The notes under the pieces: model-generated
What the model was told of the DNA's origin: nothing
The model's database searches: none
What the model saw: the letters and a program-made list of their open reading frames with translations, nothing else
Program-made: the position numbers and the translations under genes
Part shown: piece after piece, positions 1 through 10,310 of the stretch
Numbering within the stretch: position 1 is the first letter of the stretch
Layout of the letters: each line of letters starts with the position of its first letter
From: Roseateles sp. YR242
GTDB lineage: Bacteria; Pseudomonadota; Gammaproteobacteria; Burkholderiales; Burkholderiaceae_C
DNA length: 64,000 nucleotides
Assembly (NCBI RefSeq): GCF_900109745.1
Contig: NZ_FOAV01000005.1
Location: 310,001-374,000 of the forward strand
Direction of reading: 5' to 3'

Positions 1-281
1 AAGGCGCCAATCTGGTAGATGACGGTGGCCTGCAGGTCGGCGCTGGACATGTCCATGTTGCGTCGGCCGAAACCCACCAGGTCCGGGTACGACACATGCG
101 CGCCGATGCAGACGCCCTGCGCAGCCGCCGAACGCAAGGTGGCCAGGATGCCCGCCGGGTCCCCGGCATGAAAACCGCAGGCCACGTTGGCGCTGCTGAC
201 CACGGCCAGCATGGACGCATCGTCGCCCATGCGCCAAGCGCCAAAGCTTTCACCCAGGTCGCTGTTGAGATCGATGTTCAT
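1..281 (-). CDS. pxpA: 5-oxoprolinase subunit A (LamB/YcsF family), cut by window edge
   Basis: The start codon is at 281 and the gene runs off the left edge, so only about 93 N-terminal residues are visible. They begin [16 protein letters not shown] and continue with [12 protein letters not shown] and [15 protein letters not shown], which are the family signatures of LamB/YcsF proteins. PxpA works with PxpB and PxpC to open 5-oxo-L-proline to glutamate with ATP. An AGGAG lies about 13 nt upstream of the ATG. The other subunits are not in view and should lie to the left. I read the start and family from the sequence; the function follows from the family. Confidence 0.9.
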   Translation of the reverse strand, partial: MNIDLNSDLGESFGAWRMGDDASMLAVVSSANVACGFHAGDPAGILATLRSAAAQGVCIGAHVSYPDLVGFGRRNMDMSSADLQATVIYQIGA

Positions 282-467
282 GGCGATGCGGAACTCCTGC
301 CGTGCGCGGCTGCTGGATGGGGGCGATGTGAGTGGATTGTTCAACAATCCGCAGCATAGGCCCGTCCAAGGGGAGTTCTGCATCACTCCCGCGAGGCGTT
401 ATGCAGAGGTTCCCATGCCTGCCACCTGTGGCGTGGCAAGGAATTCCGCATGCGCCTGTGGGCGACC

Positions 468-1592
468 TCAGCGCGCAGACGCCGCAGCCGGCCCGGCCGT
501 GGCAGTGCCGACCGCCAGCGCGTGCGCGATCCACCCATCAAACATCTGTTGGTGAGCGCGGATCCAGCCATCGGTGTGGCGCGCAATATCCCGCTCGGAA
601 TTCGCACCGTCGTTCATGCGCTGGTTCTGCGCATTGATATCAGAGATGGGCAGACGCATCACCTCGAACAGACGAGCCGCCGCCGGATTGCGATCGATGA
701 AAGCGCGATTGGCCACGATCTCTTCCTGATCCGCGACAAAGCCGTAGTTCTTGCCGTTGGGCTGGCGCGTGTCCGTGACCCCATCGCGGGAGGCGGAGAA
801 CGGCACCTGCAGCCACACCACGTCCGCGCCCGGGCGCAGCACCGCACTCACCCAGTAAGGCGTCCAGGTGTAGTACAGGATGGGCTTGCCCTCCTTGAAA
901 CGGGCCATGGTGTCGGCCATCAGGGCGGTGTAGCTGCCCTGCCGGTGAGTGACGGTGCCGCGCAGCTGGTAGGCGTCCAGGTGATGCTCGATGGCCGCTT
1001 CGCAGCCCCAGCCGGGGTTGCAGCCGGTGAGGTCGGCGCGGCCGTCCCCATCGGTGTCGAAGAGCTTCGCGATGGCCGGCTCCCGCAACTGGTCCAGCCG
1101 CGTGATGTGGTGGGCCTCGGCCGTCTTGCGGTCGATGAGATAACCTTGCACGGCACCCTGGGCATAAGGCCCGAAGCGTGCCAATCGGGCATCGCCACCG
1201 CTGTTGCGGTAGAAGTCCGCATGCAGTTGCTGCCAGTGGCTGGCGGTGAACGTGGCGTCACCATTGGCAATGGCCAGGTGCTCGGTGGCGGGCTCCAGGT
1301 CCTTCATCGGCAGAACGGTGTAGCCCAGCCTCTCCAGCGCGCGGGATACCAGCAGGGTCTGGAAGGCTTCCTCGGCGAGTGAGCTCTTGAGCGGCTGCAC
1401 GGTCATGCCCTGGCCGGGCAAGGCCTGGGCGGGTAAGGCCCGGCCGGGCAAGACCTGGGCGGACGCGGCGCCCGCCAGGGAGAGAGTCATCAGGCTTGCC
1501 ACCAGGCTCGTCATCATGCCCACCAGCACGCGCGTGGGGCACCACCGGCTTGCGCGGGCGAACAGATCAGCTCGAGGTCGGAAGGTCAACAT
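468..1592 (-). CDS. proX: Glycine betaine/proline ABC transporter, periplasmic substrate-binding protein
   Basis: This 374-residue secreted protein matches ProX/OpuAC binding proteins: [22 protein letters not shown] and [13 protein letters not shown] are typical ligand-site segments, the aromatic residues forming the cage for quaternary amines. A signal sequence lies around residues 25-46 and ends near ASAQ, followed by an unusual run of [14 protein letters not shown]. The start at 1592 is preceded by GGAG with 7-nt spacing. It is the last gene of a minus-strand proV-proW-proX set but is separated from proW by 300 bp of repeats, so it may have its own promoter or altered expression. It delivers compatible solutes to ProW/ProV during osmotic stress. 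Confidence 0.92.
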   Translation of the reverse strand: MLTFRPRADLFARASRWCPTRVLVGMMTSLVASLMTLSLAGAASAQVLPGRALPAQALPGQGMTVQPLKSSLAEEAFQTLLVSRALERLGYTVLPMKDLEPATEHLAIANGDATFTASHWQQLHADFYRNSGGDARLARFGPYAQGAVQGYLIDRKTAEAHHITRLDQLREPAIAKLFDTDGDGRADLTGCNPGWGCEAAIEHHLDAYQLRGTVTHRQGSYTALMADTMARFKEGKPILYYTWTPYWVSAVLRPGADVVWLQVPFSASRDGVTDTRQPNGKNYGFVADQEEIVANRAFIDRNPAAARLFEVMRLPISDINAQNQRMNDGANSERDIARHTDGWIRAHQQMFDGWIAHALAVGTATAGPAAASAR

Positions 1593-1611
1593 GGGGGATC
1601 TCCTTTCAGCG

Positions 1612-1712
<101 letters not shown>

Positions 1713-1780
1713 GTGGACGCGAAGACTTCGCCAGGACCTGGGTGCCTCGGCGTTGTGCTTCGGGTTGGCGTTTCGGCGAT

Positions 1781-1872
1781 GTGCGTCGGTGTTGTGCGTC
1801 GGTGTTGTGCGTCGGTGTTGTGCGTCGGCGCTATGTTTCGGGGTGGTGTTTCGGGGTGGTGTTTGGGGTGGT
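1781..1872. repeat. Two 13-bp tandem repeat families between proX and proW
   Basis: Units of GTGCGTCGGTGTT (about 3.7 copies, 1781-1829) are followed by GTTTCGGGGTGGT (about 3 copies, 1834-1872). Both have the same 13-bp period. Together with the hexamer tract they fill the whole gap between proW and proX; I see no terminator or gene here. Confidence 0.8.
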
Positions 1873-1892
1873 GCTTCGGCGTTACGCGGGGG

Positions 1893-3104
1893 TCAGGCCC
1901 GGGACGCCACCGCGACCGGCTTGGTCTGCGGCTGCGGCAGGGCCGCCGCGTCACCGGCCGGGCGCGCCCAGCGCTGGATCGCCCGCAGCAGCAGCCCAGC
2001 AGGACCGCCGTGCCACCAGCGCTGACCGGCGCTGCGGGCAGTGCGGCCCAGGGCCTGCGTCAGGCGGTCCAGCGTGATGGCCAGGATCACAATGCCCACG
2101 CCGCCAATGGTGGCCAACCCCATGTCCAGCCGGCCGATGCCGCGCAACACCATCTGACCCAGGCCTCCCACGGCGATCATGGAAGCGATCACCACCATTG
2201 ACAGCGAGAGCATCAGCGCCTGGTTGATGCCGGCCATGATCGACGGCATGGCCAGCGGCAGCTTCACCTTCCACAGCATCTGCCAGGGCGATGCCCCATA
2301 AGCGCGGGCCGCCTCGATGAGATCGAGGCGAACCTGGCGCAGGCCGAGGTTGGTCAGGCGCGCCAGCGGCGCAATGGCAAACACGATGGTGACGATGACG
2401 CCCGGCACATTCCCGATGCCGAACAGCATCACGACAGGCACCAGGTACACAAAAGCCGGTGTGGTCTGCATGGCATCCAGGATGGGACGCATGATGCGTT
2501 CGGCACGCTCGCTACTGGCCAGCAGCACGCCCATCGGCAGGCCCACCAACAGACAGAACAGCAGCGAGGTCAGCACCAGCGACAGCGTCACCATCGCTTC
2601 CGGCCAGATGCCCAGCGCCGCCACGATCAGCAGCGCCACGGTGGTGCCGGTGGCGAGCTTGCGGCCCGCGAACTGCCACGCCAGCAGACCGATGAGCGCG
2701 ATCATCGCGAGGGACGGCAGGCTGGTCAGCAGGCCTTGCACCCAGTTCAGCGTGCCGTCGATGGGCAGGCGAACCACCTGGAAATACGGCCGGCCATGTT
2801 CAACCGCCCAGGCCAGGCCGGTGTTGATCCAGGATTCAATGGGTAGCGAGCCGTTGAGCAATTGGTGCCACTGGTCGCCGATCGAGCTGGTGGCTTGCGG
2901 GTCCAACGCGGCAGTTGCCTGGGACGGCGCATCCAGCCATGCACTGGTGGCCGCGGGATCGGGCGCCTGGGACAGGGCCTCCCACGGGTCCAGCGCTGGC
3001 GCCTGGGGCACAACGGGCGCCATCATCGCTTCGGATGCGGGCGGCATCGGCAGAGCGGGCAAGCTGGGCAAGGGGGTCAATTCAGTCAGCGTGGTCTCGT
3101 TCAT
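1893..3104 (-). CDS. proW: Glycine betaine/proline ABC transporter permease
   Basis: Translation starts at 3104 (MNETTLTEL), with GAGGAGG just upstream and proV ending 20 bp earlier. The 403-residue protein has a long Pro/Ala-rich N-terminal section (to about residue 100), then a multi-span membrane domain of the MetI/binding-protein-dependent type. The EAA loop is visible as [28 protein letters not shown], the contact site for the ATPase. It forms the membrane channel with ProV. The extended N-terminus resembles the E. coli ProW arrangement. Identification is secure; substrate range (betaine, proline betaine, proline) is inferred from the family. Confidence 0.93.
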   Translation of the reverse strand: MNETTLTELTPLPSLPALPMPPASEAMMAPVVPQAPALDPWEALSQAPDPAATSAWLDAPSQATAALDPQATSSIGDQWHQLLNGSLPIESWINTGLAWAVEHGRPYFQVVRLPIDGTLNWVQGLLTSLPSLAMIALIGLLAWQFAGRKLATGTTVALLIVAALGIWPEAMVTLSLVLTSLLFCLLVGLPMGVLLASSERAERIMRPILDAMQTTPAFVYLVPVVMLFGIGNVPGVIVTIVFAIAPLARLTNLGLRQVRLDLIEAARAYGASPWQMLWKVKLPLAMPSIMAGINQALMLSLSMVVIASMIAVGGLGQMVLRGIGRLDMGLATIGGVGIVILAITLDRLTQALGRTARSAGQRWWHGGPAGLLLRAIQRWARPAGDAAALPQPQTKPVAVASRA

Positions 3105-3123
3105 CGGGCCTCCTCGGTGTTTT

Positions 3124-4398
3124 TCAGTGAGCAACGGCGTTGGCGGCTGGGGCCGCAGAGGCCGCATGTACCCTGTCGCGCGCAGGCGTGGGCTCGATGG
3201 GCGGGGTGTCCCGGTCCATGAACTTCAACAACGTGGTCTTGCTGATGGCACCACGGAAGCGGCCATCGGCATCCACCACCGGCACCCCACAGGGCGACTG
3301 CGCCACCTGGCCGAACAGCTCGGCCACCGGCGCATCCGCGGCGATGGGGGTCAGGCCCTCGATGAAGGCGTGCTGCAGGCCCAGCGGGCCGACATGGCCG
3401 TCCAGCACGGCGCGCAGTGAATCCGCAGAGACCGTGCCGAGATAACGGCGCGAGGGGCTGACCACATGGGCGAATTCGCGGTCCTGGTCTTCCAGCGTCT
3501 TGAGGCCGGCCCGCGCGCCACGGCTGCTGTGCTCGGAGACAAGGGTCAGGGGTTGCCGGGCGATGTCGGCCGCCTTGAACACGGCGGCTGTGTCCACGCC
3601 CCGGATGAAGCTGCTCACAAAGTCGTTGGCCGGGTTGCGCAGGATCTCGTCCGGCGTGCCCACCTGCACCACATGGCCGTCCTTCATGATGGCGATGCGG
3701 TCGCCAATACGCATGGCTTCATCCAGGTCATGCGAGATGAACACGATGGTGCGGCGCTTCACCTGCTGCAGGCGCAGCAGCTCGGATTGCATCTCGGTGC
3801 GGATGATGGGGTCGAGCGCGGAGAAGGCTTCGTCCATCAGCAGGATGGAGGGATCGGCTGCAAGCGCCCGGGCCAGACCCACGCGTTGCTGCATGCCGCC
3901 GGACAGCTCGTCCGGATACTTGTGGCCCCAACCTGCCAGGCCCACCTGCGCCAGGGCCAGGTCGGCCTGCGCCAGACGGTGCTGGCGGTCCGCGCCAGAG
4001 AGTTCCAGACCAAAGGCGGTGTTGTCCCGCACGGTCATGTGCGGCATGAGCGCGAAAGACTGGAACACCATGCTGATGTCCTTGCGGCGCAAGGCACGCA
4101 GGCGGCCAGGCGAATGGGTGTTGATGTCCTCGCCATCGATCACGATGCGACCGGCGCTGGGTTCGATCAGGCGATTGAGCAGACGCACCAGCGTGGATTT
4201 ACCCGACCCCGACAGGCCCATGATGACGAATATCTCGCCAGCCTGGATCTCGAACGTGGCGTCGAAGACGCCAATGGACTGGCCGGTGCGGGCCAGGATG
4301 TCCTGCTTGGACATGCCCTCCCGGGCCAGTGTCACGGCTTGTTCCGGCTGGTCGCCGAAAACCTTGAAGACGTGGTCGATGAGAATGCCTTTCGCCAT
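3124..4398 (-). CDS. proV: Glycine betaine/proline ABC transporter ATP-binding protein
   Basis: A 424-residue ATPase starting [16 protein letters not shown], with GGAG upstream. Walker A is GLSGSGKST, the ABC signature [15 protein letters not shown], and Walker [13 protein letters not shown]. The C-terminal third (from about residue 285) has two CBS-like domains, which in OpuA/ProV sense ionic strength. It is the first gene of proV-proW and energises uptake of osmoprotectants. The 509 bp upstream should contain its promoter. Confidence 0.95.
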   Translation of the reverse strand: MAKGILIDHVFKVFGDQPEQAVTLAREGMSKQDILARTGQSIGVFDATFEIQAGEIFVIMGLSGSGKSTLVRLLNRLIEPSAGRIVIDGEDINTHSPGRLRALRRKDISMVFQSFALMPHMTVRDNTAFGLELSGADRQHRLAQADLALAQVGLAGWGHKYPDELSGGMQQRVGLARALAADPSILLMDEAFSALDPIIRTEMQSELLRLQQVKRRTIVFISHDLDEAMRIGDRIAIMKDGHVVQVGTPDEILRNPANDFVSSFIRGVDTAAVFKAADIARQPLTLVSEHSSRGARAGLKTLEDQDREFAHVVSPSRRYLGTVSADSLRAVLDGHVGPLGLQHAFIEGLTPIAADAPVAELFGQVAQSPCGVPVVDADGRFRGAISKTTLLKFMDRDTPPIEPTPARDRVHAASAAPAANAVAH

Positions 4399-4907
4399 GG
4401 CCGAGACTCCTTTCGTGCAGTGATGAACGTTCGCGGACCCGAGCAAGGGCCCAGCGGCGATCACGCCATCAGTCGATGAGTGCGGCCTGCCGGCACATGC
4501 GCACGGCGGCGCTGGCGGGCCTCAACGGCTGCCGGCGGGTACTGACGACGAATACAACGAAACCAGCACCCGCCGAGGGCTCACGGTGCAGACAACGGGC
4601 CTGGTCAAGGGGCGCTGCCTGGAGGAGCCTGGCGTGGCATGGGGGCCGCCCGTCTCTTGGAGAGGGCTGGCCGGAGGGACCGGGCCGACCGTGGGAACAC
4701 GGCAAATGGAGGCCCGGCGGCGGGAGCCCTGCACCGCGACGGGATTCATGGATCCGCGAGTAGTGCCAGGGCCCGATCAACGTGCGTGGTTGATCTGTTT
4801 GCAGACCGTAACCTTACCACACCGCCGTACGCGTAAGGCTTCGAAGGGCATCGGGAGCGGGACTTGCCTGGGGGGCGCCATCGAAAACGCTCCTGAAAGG
4901 ACCCGCC
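4399..4907. other. Intergenic region between divergent proV and the DUF481 gene
   Basis: No credible gene: the short frames here lack ribosome sites and family resemblance. It must hold the promoters of the osmolyte transporter (leftward) and of the DUF481 gene (rightward), but I could not pick a -35/-10 pair with confidence. Confidence 0.6.
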
Positions 4908-5672
4908 ATGCCGCCATCGCGCCTGCTTGTTGCCACTGCCTGCCTCGCTGCTGCTCCCCTCGCCTCCTGGGCCCAGGTGACCGTCAAGAATGACGGTGAG
5001 TGGCGAGCCCTGTTCACGGCAGGCGCCAGTGTGGCCACGGGCAACAGCAAGTCCACCACCATCAACCTCAGCGGCGAGGCGGTCAAGGCCTCCACCAGTG
5101 ACAAACTGACGTTGAATGCACGGGGGCTCTATGTCGACAACGACGACACGGATGCCGAGAAACGCCTGTCCGCCGGTGCGAACTACCAGCGAGACCTGAC
5201 CCCGAAAGTCTTCGGCTTCGGTCAGTTCGACGCCCTGAGGGATGAGCCAGCCAACCTGTCCTCACGCGCCTCGGTGGGCGGGGGCCTGGGTTATCACGTC
5301 ATCCGACGGGACGACCTCACCTTCGATCTGTCGGCTGGTGTGGGCTACACACGGGAAAAGTACCTGACCCCAGAGGTCACGGATGACGGCAGCACGCGCG
5401 ACCGCTACAGCAACACGGAAGTGCTGCTGGCAGAAGAATCGACGCACAAGTTCTCCGACACCACCACCTTCCGCCAGAAGCTCACCTATTTGCCGGACCT
5501 GCGCAACAGCGGCCAATACCGGGCCACCTTCGACACGGCGCTGTCCGTGGCGATGACCAAGCGGCTCAGCCTCACGGCCACGATCTCTCACCGGTACGAC
5601 AGCGATCCGGGCCCCGGCCTGAAGCGGGGGGACACGTTGTTCATCACCGGGGTGTCGTTCCGGATCGATTGA
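4908..5672 (+). CDS. DUF481 family outer-membrane protein (YdiY-like)
   Basis: A 254-residue protein with a clear signal peptide (MPPSRLLVATACLAAAPLASWAQ, cleaved after about residue 22) and a repetitive beta-strand pattern: alternating polar/hydrophobic strands such as KLTLNARGLYVDN and RLSLTATISHRYDSDPG, ending in a strand with FRID. This is the pattern of DUF481 salt-induced outer-membrane beta-barrels. AGGA precedes the ATG. The precise role of the family is unknown; location beside osmolyte transport genes is suggestive only. Confidence 0.8.
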   Translation: MPPSRLLVATACLAAAPLASWAQVTVKNDGEWRALFTAGASVATGNSKSTTINLSGEAVKASTSDKLTLNARGLYVDNDDTDAEKRLSAGANYQRDLTPKVFGFGQFDALRDEPANLSSRASVGGGLGYHVIRRDDLTFDLSAGVGYTREKYLTPEVTDDGSTRDRYSNTEVLLAEESTHKFSDTTTFRQKLTYLPDLRNSGQYRATFDTALSVAMTKRLSLTATISHRYDSDPGPGLKRGDTLFITGVSFRID

Positions 5673-5688
5673 TGACCACCTGATAGGC

Positions 5689-5722
5689 GAAAAAAAACAG
5701 CCCGGTGAAAACCGGGCTGTTC
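5689..5722 (-). terminator. Rho-independent terminator of the IF-1 gene
   Basis: An 11-bp perfect stem (AACAGCCCGGT / ACCGGGCTGTT) with a GAAA/TTTC loop is followed on the minus strand by eight T residues. It sits between two convergent genes and may also serve the plus-strand DUF481 gene, though the T tract favours the minus strand. Confidence 0.9.
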
Positions 5723-5764
5723 TGCTGTCCATCTGGGGGACCGCCTGATGGCGATCCTGGTCAA

Positions 5765-6025
5765 TCAATGACGATTGCCACCACCCGACGGAGGAGGTCC
5801 ACGACGCTCCAGGTGACGGAATGTAATCCGGCCCTTGGAGAGGTCATAAACCGACAGTTCCAGGGTCACGGCATCGCCAGCCAGGATACGGATGTGATGC
5901 TTGCGCATCTTGCCGCCTGTGTAGGCGATCACCGTATGCCCGTTTTCCAGCGTGACGCGGAAGCGGGAATCAGGAAGCACCTCATTGACGGTGCCACGCA
6001 TCTCGATCAGCTCTTCTTTGGCCAT
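5765..6025 (-). CDS. infA: Translation initiation factor IF-1 (paralogue with C-terminal extension)
   Basis: Starts [20 protein letters not shown] with AGGA upstream. The OB-fold core (residues 1-70) is typical IF-1, including [20 protein letters not shown] and GRITFRH. At 86 residues it is longer than the usual 72; the extra tail is [14 protein letters not shown]. It stands alone, not in the ribosomal protein operon, which in betaproteobacteria suggests the second infA copy. It occupies the ribosomal A site during initiation. The neighbouring cold-shock gene on the same strand is consistent with a stress role, which is inference. Confidence 0.92.
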   Translation of the reverse strand: MAKEELIEMRGTVNEVLPDSRFRVTLENGHTVIAYTGGKMRKHHIRILAGDAVTLELSVYDLSKGRITFRHLERRGPPPSGGGNRH

Positions 6026-6203
6026 TGGGGTCCTTCTTTGTAGAGGCCTCCGCGCTGGGCAGCCCACGGCAATGATGCCGCGAATCCGCCTGAGCGAAGG
6101 GAGGCCGATGCAATGAATGTTGCGGCTCGGCAATAGCCGTCTTGACGCGGCTTCAGAGGCCGGGGCGTTTCACCGCGCCCCGTTCGGCTGAGACCCGAAG
6201 GGC

Positions 6204-6416
6204 TCAGAGCTGGCGGATGTTGGCCGCCTGCAGACCCTTGGGGCCTTCCTTGACTTCGAATTCCACGGTGGCGCCTTCGGCCAGAGTGCGGAAACCGCCG
6301 TTGTTGCGGATTTCGCTATGGTGGGCGAACAGGTCCTTGGTGCCGTCAGCGGGCGTGATGAAACCAAAGCCCTTGCCGTCGTCGAACCATTTCACGGTGC
6401 CGGTTTGAGTCGTCAT
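6204..6416 (-). CDS. Cold-shock protein (CspA family)
   Basis: A 70-residue single cold-shock domain: [16 protein letters not shown] is RNP1 and DLFAHHSEI is RNP2, ending QAANIRQL. It binds single-stranded RNA/DNA as a chaperone. AAGGAAAC lies before the ATG. The 294 bp upstream to the next gene are gene-free, which would allow the long structured leader usual in cold-shock mRNAs; I cannot prove a thermosensor from sequence alone. Confidence 0.96.
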   Translation of the reverse strand: MTTQTGTVKWFDDGKGFGFITPADGTKDLFAHHSEIRNNGGFRTLAEGATVEFEVKEGPKGLQAANIRQL

Positions 6417-6710
6417 GATGTTTCCTTTATTAATTGGAATGGATGGGAACACTCCGCCCGGCCACCTGGCCAAGCGAAGACAGACACACTCAAGAGCAAT
6501 CAGCAGGGGGTGAAGCTGTAGCGAGCCGCTCGCGAAGGGGTCAGTAAAGACCCGGCGGGGCTGCAGTAAGACCTTGGAAGAACGGTCTTGTGCGAATCTA
6601 TGGGCCGGAATGTATCACAGATGGGAGATATCTCCCCGTGATCTGGGGGTGCACGCCCACCGTCCGCAGGGTTGTCCGTCTTAAAGTCGTAGGCTGAACG
6701 CCACACCACC

Positions 6711-7835
6711 ATGGCCGCAACCCCTTTTCCGCCATCGCCGCCCACCCCTACCGCCCATTCACCCAAGCTCGCCTCCATCGAGGCCGCCCGGGCGTTTGCA
6801 GCGCTGGCCGTGGTGTTCATGCACGCCACCCATCTGATGCGTGTGCCGCATTTCTCGGGGCATGTGGGGCTGGGGGGCCTGTTCGACTTCGGCTACGTGG
6901 GCGTGGACTTTTTCTTCGTCCTCAGCGGTTTCATCATCACTTTTGTGCATCGCAGCGAGTTGGGGCACGGCGCGCGGCGGTGGCCTGGTTATCTCTGGAA
7001 GCGCTTTGTACGGGTGTTTCCCATCTATTGGCTGGTGCTGGCCCTGACGGCAGGCCCCTCCATCGTGGCACGAGCACTATCCGGGCGAACGCCCGTGTCC
7101 GAACTTGGCGCGCAGGACCTCCCCGGCACACTGCTGCTGTGGATCGGAGGCGAGCAACCGAAGTATGTGGGTGTGGCTTGGTCGCTGCAGTTCGAGGTTT
7201 TGTTTTACCTGAGCTTCTGCCTCCTGCTGCTGCACCTGCGCGGCGGGCTGGTGCTCTATGGGCTGTGGGCCGTGGCGGTGGTCGCCCAGGCCTTTGACCT
7301 GACGCCGGGCGAGCTACCGCTGCAGTTGGGGGACCCGCACTGCCTGCAGTTCCTGATGGGCGTGGCCACCGGGCTGATGGCCCGGCGGGCGCCATTGCCG
7401 CTGCTGCGTCTGCAGGGCTGGGGAGTGGGCGTCGCACTGGTGGCAGCGGTGCTGTATGAGCGACTGGGGCCGCAAGGCCCGCACGCCTTCGGAGGGCGGG
7501 TTGCCCTGGGCCTGGTCTCTGCGGCCATCCTGGCCACCTTGGTGGCGATGGAGCAACGCCGGCCGGTGCAGGTGCCGGCATGGCTGGTGCAGATGGGCGC
7601 GGCCTCCTACTCGCTCTACCTCGCCCACTGCCTGCTGATCAACATCCTGCTGACCGTACTGGTCAAGGCCGGGCTGTATACGGCATTGCCGGAGGTGGTG
7701 ATCTTCGCCGCCGCCGTGGTGGTGGCGGTCATCGGCTGCGGGTTGATCGGCCGTTTTGTGGAACTGCCGATGGTGGCCTGGCTGCGTCGGCGAAAGGCGC
7801 CACGGCCGGTGGCCGTGCCGGCGGCCACCGCCTGA
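6711..7835 (+). CDS. Acyltransferase 3 family membrane protein (OafA/YrhL-like)
   Basis: 374 residues with about ten membrane spans. The N-terminal motif SIEAARAFAALAVVFMHATHLM holds the conserved R-x10-H arrangement of the family and is followed by FGYVGVDFFFVLSGFIIT. The C-terminus is a short Arg/Pro-rich tail. These enzymes transfer acyl groups to sugars of surface polysaccharides at the inner membrane. No glycan genes are nearby, so the acceptor is unknown. The ribosome site before the ATG is weak. Confidence 0.88.
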   Translation: MAATPFPPSPPTPTAHSPKLASIEAARAFAALAVVFMHATHLMRVPHFSGHVGLGGLFDFGYVGVDFFFVLSGFIITFVHRSELGHGARRWPGYLWKRFVRVFPIYWLVLALTAGPSIVARALSGRTPVSELGAQDLPGTLLLWIGGEQPKYVGVAWSLQFEVLFYLSFCLLLLHLRGGLVLYGLWAVAVVAQAFDLTPGELPLQLGDPHCLQFLMGVATGLMARRAPLPLLRLQGWGVGVALVAAVLYERLGPQGPHAFGGRVALGLVSAAILATLVAMEQRRPVQVPAWLVQMGAASYSLYLAHCLLINILLTVLVKAGLYTALPEVVIFAAAVVVAVIGCGLIGRFVELPMVAWLRRRKAPRPVAVPAATA

Positions 7836-7898
7836 GCCCGACAGCCAGCACAGTGGCTCCCGGACGGCCGACGTCGTCGTCACCCGTTTCAAGGACAA

Positions 7899-7931
7899 GG
7901 GCCCACCCCGGCAGCAAGCCGGGGCGGGCCC
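7899..7931. terminator. Hairpin between convergent acyltransferase and phoX genes
   Basis: Two 14-nt arms (GGGCCCACCCCGGC and GCCGGGGCGGGCCC) around AGCAA form a near-perfect GC-rich stem. It lies between the two stop codons. There is no long T run on either side, so it is a plausible bidirectional but not textbook terminator. Confidence 0.65.
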
Positions 7932-7970
7932 AGATCTTTCGTGAGGACGGTCAGTGTCGGCGGACGACGC

Positions 7971-10178
7971 TCAGATGCCGATGTCCCCGCCGTCCTTCTT
8001 CGTGATCACCACCGTGGCCGAACGCGGACGCTTCTTCACCGTGGCATCGGCCTGGTTGGCCGGCCAGTAGCTGCCGAAGGTGATGGCGGCCCAATCGGGC
8101 GTGGTTTCCTCGCCCGGATGCTGGACGTTGAAGAACAGCGTCTTGTTGTCCGGTGTCATGGCAATGCCGGTGATCTCACACTCCTTCGGGCCGACCAGGA
8201 AACGACGCACGGAATCGGCCGTGGCATTGGCGCCCTTGATCGTGCTGGTGCCACCGGCCGCCACGGCCACGCCACCATCCCCCACCTTGCCGGGCACGGC
8301 CGCCAGCATCATGCAGTTGGTGATGTCGGTGTAGGCGCCGTCGTCCGTCTGGATCCACAGCATGCCGCGCTTGTCGAAGTACAGACCGTCCGGACTGGAG
8401 AAGTCATTGACATCGCTCAGACCGGAAAGGTTTACGTCCGATGCGGCATCCGCCTGGGCACCGAACAGATAGATGTCCCAGGTCAGCTTGGTCACATCCG
8501 TCGTGGTTTCGCGCCAACGGATGATGTGGCCGTTGGGGTTACCCTTCTGCGAAGTGGTGCCCTTCAGATCTTCGTAGTAGCGCGGGTTGGCCGCATCCGG
8601 CTTGAGCTGGCTGCCGGTGGGGGTGGCGGTGGTGGCCACACGGTTGCTGTTGTTGGTGAGGGTCATGTAGACCTCACGCGTGGTGGGGTGCACCGCGCCC
8701 CATTCCGGGCGGTCCATCTTCGTCGCGCCCAGCTTGTCGCCGGCCAGGCGGGCATTGATCAGCACATCGCCCTGGTCGGCAAAGGCATACGCCGCGTTGG
8801 TCGCGTCCAGGCCATTCTTGCCGTAGGTCAGCTCCAGCCAGTCGCCGCTGCCGTCGGCGTTGAAGCGCGCGACGTAGACGGTGCCTTCGTCAAGGTACTT
8901 GGCGCCAGCGGCCATGCCCTTGCCCACATCGGCAGCGTCCCAGACCGCCTTGGAGACGAACTTGTAGATGTACTCATTGCGCGAGTCGTCACCCATGTAG
9001 ATGACGATGGGTTGGCCGACCACGGCCGGTGCGGGCCACGCACCTTCGTGGTTGAAGCGGCCCAGTGCGGAGCGCTTGGCCGGCACCGAACTCGGGGCAA
9101 AGGGGTCGATTTCCACCACCCAGCCAAAGGTGTTGATGGTGTTGCGATAGTCGTCAGCGGCGGTGGCGCCGGTCACCGACGAATTCCAGCGCGCGTACAG
9201 ATCGTCCGCACCCGCCGTCTCCCAGAGATAGGGGCTCTTGCGATTCTGCGGCAGGCCGTAGCGTGCCAGGCTGACCACTTCCTTGGCGCTGCGCAGCGCG
9301 TCATCACCCGCCGCGCGGCTGATGACGTTGAGGTAGTTCTCCTCGCAGGTCAGGTAGGTGCCCCAGGGGGTGTAGCCGTTGGCGCAATTGTTGTTGGTGC
9401 CACGGGTCTGCTGGCCGGCGGCATTGAACTTGGTGGTCAGCAGGGCGTTGCTGCGCGCCGGGCCGGTGATGTCCATCGTGGTGGCGGAGGTCACGCGGCG
9501 GTTGAAGCTGGAGCCACGCACCATGGCCATCACACCGGCGGTGCGCTTCACCTCCACGATGCTCACGCCGTGGGCATAGATTTCCTTTTCCACTTCCGCC
9601 GCATTGCGGGCGGCACCGGCGGAGCGGCCAGCGGCGTGCAGCACGTACGGGGCCACAACGTACTCGTGGTTGACGGCCAGCAGGCCGCGGTCGGAGCGGT
9701 CGGACTGGTAGGCGCCGGCATCGGACAGGCCGAAGTAGTACATGCCATCATGGCCGTCGCCGATGCGGCGGTTGTAGGAGTCGGCCGTCTCGGTGCCGTT
9801 GTCCTTCCAGGATTCGTCACCGTAGTGCATGGGGTCGCCGAGGGCATGCAGGATGCTCACGTTGTAGCCCTCGGCCACCGTCACCAGGTCATTCTTGTTT
9901 TTGGCCACGGCGGTAAAGCCGAGCTTGGGCGCGGCTGCGGGGGCCGGTGCCGGTGCGGGAGCCGGCGCTTCGTCGGAACCCCCGTCACCACCGCAGGCGC
10001 TCAGGATGGAACCACCCAGCAGTGCGGCGGCCGTGGTGCTGATGCCACCTTTGAGCGCCACACGGCGGCTCAGGCGGGCGGCCAGGATCTCGTCGAAAGT
10101 CGGGTTGGCCGAAGGGTTGACGATGGCATCTTCGTCGTACTCGTTGGCTGCTGGGCAAACGCCTGGCTGCATGCTCAT
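7971..10178 (-). CDS. phoX: PhoX family (DUF839) alkaline phosphatase, Tat-exported
   Basis: About 735 residues. The start at 10178 (MSMQPGVCP) is favoured over the upstream ATG at 10232 because GGAG sits 7 nt before it. A Tat signal is visible at about residues 37-66: RLSRRVALKGG followed by a hydrophobic stretch ending ILSACGG, the cysteine suggesting a possible lipoprotein. The body has DUF839/PhoX segments such as GYTPWGTYLTCEENYLN, FNHEGAWPAP, HPTTREVYMTLTNN and DGLYFDKRGMLWIQTDDG. PhoX enzymes are Ca/Fe-dependent phosphomonoesterases folded before export. It is monocistronic. No Pho box was identified. Confidence 0.88.
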   Translation of the reverse strand: MSMQPGVCPAANEYDEDAIVNPSANPTFDEILAARLSRRVALKGGISTTAAALLGGSILSACGGDGGSDEAPAPAPAPAPAAAPKLGFTAVAKNKNDLVTVAEGYNVSILHALGDPMHYGDESWKDNGTETADSYNRRIGDGHDGMYYFGLSDAGAYQSDRSDRGLLAVNHEYVVAPYVLHAAGRSAGAARNAAEVEKEIYAHGVSIVEVKRTAGVMAMVRGSSFNRRVTSATTMDITGPARSNALLTTKFNAAGQQTRGTNNNCANGYTPWGTYLTCEENYLNVISRAAGDDALRSAKEVVSLARYGLPQNRKSPYLWETAGADDLYARWNSSVTGATAADDYRNTINTFGWVVEIDPFAPSSVPAKRSALGRFNHEGAWPAPAVVGQPIVIYMGDDSRNEYIYKFVSKAVWDAADVGKGMAAGAKYLDEGTVYVARFNADGSGDWLELTYGKNGLDATNAAYAFADQGDVLINARLAGDKLGATKMDRPEWGAVHPTTREVYMTLTNNSNRVATTATPTGSQLKPDAANPRYYEDLKGTTSQKGNPNGHIIRWRETTTDVTKLTWDIYLFGAQADAASDVNLSGLSDVNDFSSPDGLYFDKRGMLWIQTDDGAYTDITNCMMLAAVPGKVGDGGVAVAAGGTSTIKGANATADSVRRFLVGPKECEITGIAMTPDNKTLFFNVQHPGEETTPDWAAITFGSYWPANQADATVKKRPRSATVVITKKDGGDIGI

Positions 10179-10310
10179 GTGAAGTCTCCGCAAAGGACTG
10201 TTTCCAAGCGGCGCAGTCTCGAAAGACTTCATGAACCCGCCGTGACAATGGCGCTTTTGGACCCCCAGGAATCACCACGGGTCAGCATCGGAAAAACCGA
10301 TGTACCGCAT